Below are positions 34,443 through 43,800 of a DNA stretch of 64,000 nt, one piece after another. The notes beneath the pieces were generated by a model. That model was not told the origin of the DNA. It did no database searches and saw nothing but the letters and a program-made list of their open reading frames with translations. The DNA is from Larus michahellis. Lineage: Eukaryota; Chordata; Aves; Charadriiformes; Laridae. The stretch lies in NCBI RefSeq assembly GCF_964199755.1, contig NC_133926.1:310001-374000 (forward strand). The letters are read 5' to 3'. The position numbers and the translations under genes were made by a program. The stretch's first letter is position 1, and each line of letters starts with the position of its first letter.

Positions 34443-34472
34443 GGGGCGGGGGGGCGTCTTCTGCCGGAAGTG
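34443..34472 (+). promoter_or_regulatory. COX8A proximal promoter motifs
   Basis: A GC box (ggggcgggg, about 34443) and an ETS/NRF2 site CCGGAAGTG (34464-34472) lie within 60 bases of the COX8A ATG. This is typical of nuclear genes for respiratory-chain subunits. Confidence 0.6.
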
Positions 34473-34499
34473 AGGTGCATTTCCGCTTCCGCCGCCGCC

Positions 34500-34821
34500 A
34501 TGCCGCTCGCCGCTCGTCTCGCCGGTTCCCTCCTGCGCTCCGCGGCTCGGCCTGGCCCGCCCCGGCGCGGCGTCATCTCGGGGCCGCCGCAGCAGCCACT
34601 GGGGCCCGGGGTGAGCGCCGAGGGGGGCCGGCTCGGAGGAGTTCGGGGGTGGGAGGGAAGGAACAGGGGGCGGCAGGTGACCTTGGGGCGGGAGGAAACG
34701 GGGGCTGACGGCGCTGTGCCCGCAGGAGAGCGTCGTGGGCTTCCTCGCCATGTTCGTCTCCTGCCTGGGCCCGGCCGCCTGGGTGCTCGCCAACCTCGAG
34801 GAGTACAAGAAGCGGGAGTGA
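34500..34821 (+). CDS. COX8A: COX8A, cytochrome c oxidase subunit 8A precursor
   Basis: Small nuclear-encoded subunit of respiratory complex IV in the mitochondrial inner membrane. Exons 34500-34610 and 34726-34821, phase 0 junction, 68 residues (human 69). The N-terminus, MPLAARLAGSLLRSAARPG, is Arg/Leu/Ala-rich without acidic residues, a typical mitochondrial presequence. The mature part has one membrane helix (GFLAMFVSCLGPAAWVLANL) followed by LEEYKKRE, which aligns with human ILSHLETYRRPE. Kozak context gccgccgccATG is good. NAA40 lies upstream as in mammals, but OTUB1 does not follow; STX5 does. Confidence 0.95.
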
Positions 34822-34955
34822 TTCCCCCCACTTCCTCCGCCATCATCCCACCGGGACCACCCGCCGCCGGGACCACCCACCGCCGGGACCACCGGGGGCC
34901 GCTGCACCGGGATCCCCCGCTGACGATGGGACCATCCCGACCGTCCCCCCCCGAC

Positions 34956-34961
34956 AATAAA
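34956..34961 (+). terminator. COX8A poly(A) signal (AATAAA)
   Basis: AATAAA in gacaataaaggcc, 135 bases past the COX8A stop. Confidence 0.85.
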
Positions 34962-35129
34962 GGCCACTGACAGTGCCCCCGGCTCTGCCTCGCTCTGCCC
35001 GGACGCCTGGGTCCCTCCGGGGGAAGGGGGTGTTGGAGATGGGTCTAGACCTGGGGAGGGGGGCTGTGAGGTCAGTCTGTGGCGTCACGGTGACGTCACC
35101 GAGCAGAGAGAGGGGGTGGTTGGAGGGGG

Positions 35130-35520
35130 TAGGCCCCGTTGGTAAGGTCGGTTGCCAAGGTTGTGCTCTGGTTGCTAGGGGGAGGGGCTTGTTGTTAGGG
35201 GGAGGGGCTGGTTGCGTGGAGCCTGTCCTGGTTGCTAGGGGCGGGGCCTGTTGCTAGGGGTAGGGGGCTCAGTGACCGGGCTGTTGCTAGGGGGCGGGGT
35301 CTGTCGCTAGGGGCGGAGCTGCCCAGTGGCCGGGCTGAGTTTAGGGGGCGGGGCCTGTTGCATGGGGGCGGGGTCTGCCGCTAGGGGCGGGACCACTCAA
35401 TGGCCGGGTTGTCGTTAGGGGCGGGGCCTGTTGCTAGGGGGCGGAACCGCTCCGTTCCCAGTCCGTCTCTAGGGGCGGGGGCTGTCGCTAAGGGGCGAGG
35501 CCAGTCGCTAGGGTCGTCCC
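35130..35520. repeat. GTTGCTAGGGGCGGGGCC tandem array
   Basis: About 14-16 units of 18-30 bp. Each joins a gttgctag (or gtcgctag) X-box-like half site to a GC box (ggggcggggc). The array lies between the COX8A 3' end and the STX5 promoter. Confidence 0.85.
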
Positions 35521-35524
35521 AGAG

Positions 35525-35615
35525 GGCGACTTCCGGTCTCCCGGCGGACCATAGAGTTGGACTTCCGGAGGAACGAGGGGCACGGGAGGAAGCGACGTGG
35601 CAGTGACGTCACGCG
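35525..35615 (+). promoter_or_regulatory. STX5 promoter elements: ETS sites and a CRE
   Basis: Two ACTTCCGG ETS-type sites lie near 35529 and 35562, and a perfect CRE palindrome TGACGTCA at 35604-35611. Another TGACGTCA lies at 35091-35098. CpG-rich DNA follows to 36180. The STX5 coding exon starts after a ccccccccgcag acceptor near 36182, so a non-coding first exon probably begins close to these sites. Confidence 0.6.
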
Positions 35616-36202
35616 TCGGCCTGTGGATCCCGGTAGCGGCGCCCGGACGGACCCGAGTCCCGGTTAGCGCGCGACGGCCCGGGGGGGGGGGGGGCGGGGC
35701 TGAACGGCGTGGCCGCGCTCCCCCAGGGACTCCCCCTCCGGGACCTCCCCCCGCACCCCCCTTCCCGCGGGCACCGGAGGCCCCGGGGTCGTGAGGGGTC
35801 CCCGCTGTCGGAGGGGGGGTCCCCGGTGGCCGTGGGGGCGGGGGCTCACGGTGGTTGCAGGGGGGCTCTTGGGGCCGTAGGGGGGCCCTCGGGGCCGGGG
35901 GGTGTCCCGTGGGCCATTGAGGGGGTCTCCGTTGACCGTAGGGGTGTCCCCGGTAGCTGGGGGCGGGTCCCAGGGCCGTGGAGGGTCCCGCCGGTGTGCG
36001 GAGGGGGGGTCCCCGGTGTCTGTGGGTGGCTTTCGGTGGCGGTGCGGGCGTCCCGGTGGCCGTAGGGGGCTCCCGGTGGCCGGAGGGTGTCCCCGGTGGC
36101 CGGAGGAGGGGATCCCCGCTGTCGGTGGGGGGGGGTCCCGGTGCGCGGGGGTTCCCGGGCCGGCGCTGACCCCCCCCCCGCAGCCGCAGGTGATGAGCCC
36201 CG

Positions 36203-39200
36203 ATGAACGCCCGGCGCCGGCACGGCTCTAGGCAGCGGGAACAGGGCGTTTACCTGGGGCCCCCCCAGACACAAGCCGTGTCCCCCCCGCCCTTCGCCGC
36301 TGCCCCCCCGCCCCTCGCCGGGCCCCCCCCGCTGCTACCGCCCCCCCCGGACGCCACCATGTCGTGTCGCGATAGGACCCAGGAGTTCCTCTCCGCCTGC
36401 AAGTCCCTGCAGGGCCGGCAGGTGGGTGTCCGGGGAGGGGGGGACACACACACACACAGGGACACCGCTGTGCCCGCCCCCCCCCCCCCCCCCCCAGACC
36501 TCACCTTTCCCCCCCCGGGGGACTTTCCCCGGCCTCGTCCCCCTCTTTGCACCCCTCCAGGGCCCCCCCGCCCCAGCCTCACCCCTCCTCGGGGGTCCCC
36601 CACGCCACCCCCCCGGCCTAGGACACACACACACACACACCCCCAGTTCCCCCCAGGGAATCTCATCCTCCCTTCTGCCACCCACCTCGGGGGCCCCCCC
36701 GCCGCCTCCATCCCCCCTCTGCCCCCCCCCAGGGGTCACTTCCTGCCCCCTCTCACCCCCAGCCTCACCCACCCCCCCCGGGGGTCCCCCCCCCACCTCC
36801 TCCCTGGGCTCCCCCGGCCTCACCCACCCCCTTTCTGCCCCCCCCGCAAGGGGTGCCCCCTGCCCCTCTCCAGCCTCCCCCCAACCTTTGCCCCACCTGG
36901 GTGCCCCCTCTGGCTCCCCCCCCCCGGCCTCATTCCCCCTCGGAGGTCCTGTCCGTCCCCCCCCAGCCTGACCCCCCTTCTTCCCCCCCCACAGGATGGG
37001 GGGCAGCTGGGCAGAGCAGCCCCAGGTGCCGGGCGGCAGCGCAGCGAGTTCAGCCTCATGGCCAAGTAAGGGGGGGGGGGTGTCCAGGGGACCCCCAGGC
37101 ACTGGGGGGGGACCCCCAGGTGCCGGAGGGGGGCCCAGTTTGGACAGGAGGAGGCGGGGACACAGGGTCCCTGGGCATGGTGGGATGTGAGGGGGACACG
37201 GGAGGGGGGTCCCTGGGTGCAGGAGGGGGACAAGGGGGGTCCCCAGGCGGGGGGTGGGGTGGGAGGAGAACGGGGTCCCCAGGAGTGGTGGCACCGGGGG
37301 GGACGGGACACAGGGGTCCCCATTGCAAGGGACCCATCCCTGGGCGCAGTGGGGGGGGACAGGACGGGGACGGTCTCCCCAGATGGGACAGGAGGGGGAC
37401 AAGGGGGTGTCTCTGGGCATGGTGGGGGGGAGGACAGGGCCCCCAGATGGGACAGGAAGGTGTGGGGGGGTCCCTAGATGCGTGGGGTGGGGGCACAGGG
37501 TCCCAAAATGGGATGGCAGAGGGACAGAGGGGTCCCTGGGAGGGATGGGGAGGGGACGGAACAGGGACAGGGTCTCCAGATGGGACGGGAGGGGGATGGA
37601 AGGGTGACGGGGGGGGGACGGGGAGGGGATGGGGTCCCCGGGTTGGGGGCGGGGGGGACACGGACGGGGCCACCCCACCTCTGAGGTGTCCCCTGTCCCC
37701 TGGCAGGCGCATCGGGAAGGATCTCAGCAACACCTTCGCCAAGCTGGAAAAGCTGACGATCTGTGAGTGGGGGGGGGGAGGGATGGGGCAGGAGGGTGCC
37801 GGGGGGGGGGACAGGAGGGCGCCCTGACGTGTGTGTGTGTCCCCCCCACCCCGGCAGTGGCCAAGCGGAAATCCCTCTTTGACGACAAAGCAGTGGAGAT
37901 CGAGGAGCTCACTTATATCATCAAGCAGGTGGGGGAGACGGCGGGGCGGAGGGGGGAGGATTTTAGGGGGGGGGGACGACACACTTTTGGGGTTTCCCTG
38001 CCCCCCCCCCCGTGTTATTTTGTGTCCCCCCTCCCTGCCCTTTAGGACATCAACAGCCTGAACAAGCAGATCGCGCAGCTGCAGGAGATGGTGCGGGCCC
38101 GGGGGGGCCAGAGCGGGCGCCACGTCCAGACCCACTCCAACACCGTGGTGGTGTCGCTGCAGGTGGGGACGGGGCCGGCGGGGGGGGGACACACAAACAC
38201 ACACACACACCCCCCCCAGCGCCGACTGAACCCCCCCCTTCTCCTTCCCTCCCCAGTCCAAACTGGCCTCCATGTCCAACGACTTCAAATCCGTGTTGGA
38301 GGTGCGGACAGAGGTGAGTCCTCCCCCTCCACTTTTACCTCCCCCCAACTCCCCCCCCATCATTTTTGCCCCCCCCCCCCCCCCCCCGCCCCCCTTTTTT
38401 AACTCACTCACCCCCTCTCCTCCCATTATTACCTCCCTCACCCTCCATTTTTACCCACTGACCCCCCGTTATTACCCCCCCCAACACCTACTCCTCCATT
38501 TTTACTTCTCTGCCCCCCCTTTTTACCCCACCAACCCTCTGCCCCCCCATTTTTACCCCCTCCTCCCCATTTTTGCCCCCCCAATCCCCTGCCCTGCTAT
38601 TTTTACCCCTTCCTCCCCCATCTTTACCCCCCAACGCCCCCTTTTTACCCCCTGTTCCCCCATTTTTACCCCCCAACCTTGTGACCCCCCCTTTTTTACT
38701 CCGACCCCCGTTTTCCTCCCACCAATCCCCTGCCCGCCCCCCCTCCCATTTTTACCCTTTGTCCCCTCATTTTTGCTCCTCCATTTTTCCCCCCGGCCCT
38801 GAATTTTTATCCCCCTGCCCCCCCCCAACTTTGCCTCCCCATTTTTGCCCCCCCGACTCCCATTTTTATCCCCCTAAACCCCCCCCTTTCCCCCCACCCC
38901 CCCCCACCCGCAGAACCTGAAGCAGCAGCGGAGCCGCCGTGAGCATTTCTCCCGCGCCCCCGTCTCCGCTTTGCCCCTCGCTGCCAGCAACTTGGGTGAG
39001 CCCCGGGATTTTTGGGGGGCGCGGGGGAGGGGGCTTTGGCAGGATTTGGGGGGATGGAGATGGGGAGGGGGTGTCTCTGTCCGTCCCCCCCCCACCCCAG
39101 CTGTGTCCTGCTGTCCCCGCAGGCGGCTCGGCCATGCTGCAAACCGAGCCCCAGCGCGCCGGGACGGTGGCCATCGAGATGGACGCCCGGACGAGCCAAC

Positions 39201-39685
39201 AGCTCCAGCTCATCGACGAGCAGGTTTGGGGGGGGGCATAAAGCTGGGGGAAGGGACCCCCAAACCCCACCTTTCGGGGTGGGGACACACACAGAGCGAC
39301 CTCCCCCGCGCTGTCCCCGCAGGATTCCTACATCCAGAGCCGGGCGGACACGATGCAGAACATCGAATCCACCATCGTGGAGCTGGGCTCCATCTTCCAG
39401 CAGTTGGCCCACATGGTGAAGGAGCAGGAGGAGACCATCCAGAGGTACTTTCTCTGTGTCCCCCCCCCACCCCCCCGCCTCCTTCTGTCCCCTCGGTGTC
39501 CCCTCACTGTCCCCTCCCTCCCCAGGATCGACGCCAGCGTGGAGGACGCCCAGCTGAACGTGGAGGCGGCGCACGGGGAGATCCTCAAGTATTTCCAGTC
39601 CGTCACCTCCAACCGGTGGCTGATGGTCAAGATCTTCCTCATCCTCATCGTCTTCTTCATCGTCTTCGTCGTCTTCCTCGCCTGA
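36203..39685 (+). CDS. STX5: STX5, syntaxin-5 (Qa-SNARE of ER-Golgi traffic)
   Basis: Qa-SNARE needed for COPII vesicle fusion and Golgi assembly. Exons: 36203-36421, 36995-37065, 37707-37762, 37858-37928, 38046-38162, 38257-38313, 38914-38995, 39123-39223, 39323-39444, 39526-39685. All phases fit; 351 residues (human long form 355). Two starts are visible. The long form begins MNARRRHGSRQREQGVYLG with an Arg-based ER-retention signal; the short Golgi form begins at ATG 36360 (MSCRDRTQEFL). The Habc region runs about 80-190. The SNARE helix, about 258-320, includes the central FQQL glutamine. A tail-anchor helix spans 330-351 (MVKIFLILIVFFIVFVVFLA). The gene lies just upstream of NXF1, as in human. 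Confidence 0.97.
37075..37690. repeat. G-rich minisatellite in STX5 intron 2
   Basis: About 15 units of 35-60 bp with gatgggacaggaggggga, ggtccctggg and gggggac. They fill the intron. Intron 1 (36422-36994) is instead C-rich and contains two (ca)n runs near 36447 and 36626. Confidence 0.8.
38320..38905. repeat. CCCCCATTTTTACC repeats in STX5 intron 6
   Basis: About 20 short units of 15-35 bp of ccccatttttaccccc type occupy the intron. Confidence 0.85.
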
Positions 39686-40214
39686 GCGCCTGTGTCGTCG
39701 TCCCCCCCCTGCACACGCACACGCTTCGTGTGTCTCCCCCTCATTGTCCCACCGAGGGACAGACGGACTCGGTCCGTGCTCTGCGGGGCTCAGAGACGGA
39801 CATTGACATGGGGACGGGGCAGGGGTCTGCTGGGGACCCCAACCTGCCCCCGGGGACACCATTGTCCCCCCCCCAGGGACCCCACCGTGCCCCTGGGGAC
39901 CCCAACTTGCCCCTGGGGACCCCAATGTGCCTCCGGGGACGCTCTTGTTGTCCCCCCAGGGACCCCAACGTGCCCCTGGGGACCCCCTTTGTCCCCGCCG
40001 GGTGGGGTGGGGTGGGGGGGCAACACCCCATGTCCCCTCCAGCAGGTCCTGCAGCCTATGCCGAGGCTGGTCCCCATGTCCGCCCGGTCATGGTGGCTGC
40101 GGACCCCCCCCACTGGTGGGCCAGGAATTCTGCCAGACCTCCCCCCGCCCCCTCCCCGGACCGTGGACCCACCGGTAAAGCCGTGGGACCCTCGGGGAGC
40201 TGGGGTGGGGGGGC

Positions 40215-40690
40215 TGTGGACCCCATTAAAGCTGTGGGACCCCTGGGGGGGGTGCCCTGGGACCTTTAGGGGGGGCTGCAGCCCCTGTTAAAGCTGGGGA
40301 ACCCCCCGGGGGGGCGGGGAGAATGCTGTGGACCCCATTAAAGCCCATAGTGTGCCCTGGGGGGGGCTACAGACCCCCTGGTAAAGCCTTGAGACCCCCA
40401 AGGCGGGGGGGGGGGGGCTGTGGCCCCCGGTAAAAGCTGTGGGATCTCCGGGGGGGGGGGGGAGCTGTGGGCCCCATTAAGGCTGGTATCCATCCCCCCC
40501 AACCCCCCAAGATGGGCTGTGGGACCCCTGGCGGGGGGGGGGGGGCTGCAGCCTCCATTGAAGCTGGGGCACCCCCGCGAGGAGGGGACTATGGACTCCG
40601 TTAAAGCTGTGGGATCCCCGAGAGGGGAACTACTGGACGCCCCTGGGAGCTGCAGCCCCCCACCCCCCCGCCCATTAAAGCCGTGATTCC
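40215..40690 (+). repeat. Tandem poly(A)-signal-bearing repeat in the STX5 3' UTR
   Basis: About nine units of 45-80 bp in which ccccattaaagctgtggga recurs. Exact ATTAAA hexamers lie at 40225-40230, 40337-40342 and 40674-40679. Near versions (GTTAAA, ATTAAG, GGTAAA) lie near 40287, 40382, 40430, 40476 and 40600. No AATAAA is seen between the STX5 stop and the NXF1 promoter, so one or more of these hexamers is the likely STX5 poly(A) signal. Confidence 0.78.
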
Positions 40691-40790
40691 CCTTCCCCCA
40701 GCGCTGCCTTTGCCTCCTGGGGCGGGACTCGAACCGTCGACCTCAGCGCCACCGCGGAGGCGGGGTGGGAGGGGGGGAGGGAGAGTGAGC

Positions 40791-40831
40791 GCGCATGCGC
40801 TGGGCGGAAGTGGTGACCTCCGGGCGGAAGT
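40791..40831 (+). promoter_or_regulatory. NXF1 proximal promoter: NRF1 and two ETS sites
   Basis: NRF1 site GCGCATGCGC at 40791-40800 and CGGAAGTG ETS sites at 40805-40812 and 40824-40831, 60-100 bases before the NXF1 ATG in a CpG-rich, TATA-less setting. Confidence 0.7.
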
Positions 40832-40890
40832 GACGCTGGGGGGGCGTGGCGCGGCGGGGAGGCCGCGGGGGCCGGGAGCGGAGGGCGGCG

Positions 40891-43800
40891 ATGGCGGAGG
40901 AGGGGAAAGGGGGTTACAGCGGTGAGCGGGGCCGGGGCAGCCGTCTGGGAGGGGGCCGGCGGCGGCGGGGGAGCCCCAGGGCCGGTCCGGGAGGGGAGCG
41001 GCAGAGGCCCGGGCGGTTGGAGGCGGCGTTGGGCCCGGGCCGCGGGCCTGGAGGGGAGATGGGGCCTGGAGAGGGGACGGGGCCTGGAGAGGGGACGGGA
41101 CGAGAGGCCCGGGGGATATGGGATGGGGAGAGGGGCCGGGAGAAGGAACTGGGAGGGATGGGACGGGGACCTGGGGAGAAGGGAGAGGGACAGTGGCCTG
41201 AGGGGATGGGGACCGGGGAGAGGGGCTTGAGGGCCCAGGGGAGAGGGACGCGGCCTGGAGAGGGGGCCTGAGGAGAGGACGGGGTCCGGGGAGAAGGGCC
41301 CGGGCCGGGGGAGAGGATAGGGGCCGGGGAGAAGGGCCAGAGGACCGGGAAGAGGGGAAGGGACAGGGAGAGGATGGGTGCCGGGGAGAAGGGACAGGGG
41401 AATGGGGGACGGGGCCTGAGGGGATGGGGAGAGAGGACGGGGTCTGTGGAGAGGGGATGGGGGAGAGGGGACCGAGAGAGGGGCCTGAGGGGACTGGAGA
41501 GAGGGGCTGGGGGACGGGGAGAGGGGACGGGGGCCCAGGGAGAGGGGCCTGAGGGGAATGGGGATCAGGGGAGGGGATGGGGTTGGGATAGGGGCAGGGT
41601 AGAGAGCATGGGGGCCCAGGGAGAAGGATGGGGGACAGAGGGAGGGAACAGGGACTTGGGAAAGGGGATGGGAGCCTGGAGAGAGGGGACAGGGAGAGGG
41701 GATGGGGCCTTGGAGGGAGGACAGGGACTTGGGAAAGGGGGTGGGAGCCCGGAGAGAGGGGACGGAGAGGGGATGGGGCCTTGGAGGGAGGACAGGGAGA
41801 GGGGACAGGGACCTGGGGAAAGGGGATGGGGTCTGGGGGCAAGTGAGAAGGGATGAGGGACAGGGAGAGCAGACCAGGGACGGGGAGAGGGGCCTGAGGG
41901 GACACAGGGCAGGGGACAGGGACCGGAGCCCCCCAGGGGTCGGTGCAGTGGGTGGCTGATGGCGGTGCCGCCCCGGCAGAGCACGATGACCGCGTGGGCG
42001 GGCGAAGCTTCTCGGGCCGCAGGAAGAAAGGCCGCGGCCCGTTCCGGGGAAAGATGTACAGCGAAATGAACCATCGTTCCCGGAGCCGTGGCGGCCCTGG
42101 TCTCCGTGCCCGGCTGGAGGAGGACGACGGTGACGTCCCCATGAGCGAGGCCCACGACGGGCCCCGCAGCCGATAGTGAGTGTTGGAGGGGTGTGGGCGC
42201 CCCATGGGGCTGCTGGGGGGTCTTCGGGAGGGTCTGGGGGGGGGTCTTTGGGGGTCCAAGTCTCCCTCCAATCCCTCCTCGCTGTTCCCAGTTTGCCCTA
42301 CGGGCCGCGGCCCAACCGCTCGACCAACATCCACATCACAGTCAAACGAGATCTTCCCACCCCGGAGCGAAGCGGCGGCACCAGTCGCGACGGCGGGCGC
42401 AGGAACTGGTTCAAGATCACCGTGAGTGGGGCGGGCGGCGCGGGGGGACGGGGATCCAGGGCCGTTGTCACCCGCTTTGCCATAGAATCATGGACTGGTT
42501 TGGGTTGAAGGGACCTTTAAAGGCCGTTTAGTCCAACGCTTTGGGTTGGGCAGGGACGTTTTCAATGAGATCAAGTTGCTCAAAGGCCCATCTGACCTGT
42601 TCTGGGATGTTTCCAGGGATGGGGCATGCACCACCTTTTTGGGCAATGTATTGTAAAGAGTTTCTTCTTGTGTCCCCTGTATTTAAATCTATCCTTTTTT
42701 GCCTTAAAGCCACTATTTCTTGTTCTATTACTCCCCTCCCTGACCGAGAGTCGCCACCCCGAGCTTTCCTGGAGCTCCTTTAGGGACTGGAAGGGGCTCG
42801 AAGCTCTGGTCTTTCTGCTTTCCCTTCTCCTTTCCCTTCTCCTTTCTTGTTTCCCTTCTCCTTTGTGTTCTATCTTTTCCTTTTCCCTTTCACATCTTCC
42901 TTTTCTTTTTCCCTCTCTTTTCTGCTGTCATCCCGCCTCATCTCCCTTCTCCCCTCCCTTGGTCCCCCCTTGTCCCTCTTCTTCCTCCCTTGGTACCCCC
43001 TCGTCCCCCTTCTCTGTTCCCTTCTCCCCCCTCGTCCCCTTTCTCCCCCCTCATCCCCTTTCTCCCCCCTCGTCCCCTTTCTCCCCCCTCGTCCCCCTTC
43101 TCCCCCCGCCCCACCCAGCCGTACACAGAAGGCAGCTGCATCCTGCCCAGCTGCGACACGCGTGGCCCAGGCAGGGCTGTGGCGGCTCCTCCGCCGGGCA
43201 GTTGGAGCCCTGCGCCGTTCCCAGCCATGCCCGTGCCCTGATGCCGGGCAAATGGTCTCTTAGATCCCCTACGGAAAGAAATACGACAAGTCCTGGCTGC
43301 TGAGCTCCATCCAGAACCTCTGCAGCGTCCCCTTCACCCCCGTCGAGGTGAGCGGGGTCCTGGGTTTTGTGTCGTTTCCCATTTTGGGGAGGTTGGGGCA
43401 GGCCGGGGTGGGGGGCATGGAAGCTCCAGGAGTTCGGCCAAGCTCTGGCTCCGCAGGAGCTGCCACCCAGATCCTAAATCCTCCCTTTTTCCAGTTCCAC
43501 TACGACCACAACCGGGCCCAGTTCTACGTGGAGGACGCCACCACCGCCAGCGCCCTCAAACAGGTCTCTCGGAAGATCACCGACAGGGATAATTATAAGG
43601 TGGTGATAATTATCAACTCGTCAGCTCCGCCTCAGTCCCTGCAGAACGAGCTGAAACCGGAGGAGATTGAGCAACTGAAGGTGAGTGGGATTGGGGCGGG
43701 GAGGGGGCAGGATGGGGGGCGAGGGGAAAGGCAGAACCCGCTCTCATCTTACTCATCCCGTCCCAGCTCTGCATGAGCAAGAGGTATGACGGTTCGCAGC

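Noticed and set aside
36335-38441. Long minus-strand open frames over STX5
   Set aside because: Pro/Gly-rich shadows of repeat-filled introns; STX5 exons on the plus strand explain the region.
40725-40780. tRNA-like B box (GGTTCGAGTCC on the minus strand) near the NXF1 promoter
   Set aside because: The T-arm does not pair well, and no acceptor stem, D-arm or anticodon arm can be built around it.
40601-42334. 577-codon minus-strand open frame over NXF1 exons 1-2
   Set aside because: It is translation of the purine-rich minisatellite on the opposite strand (Pro/Ser/Leu repeats), crosses real NXF1 exons, and has no domain.
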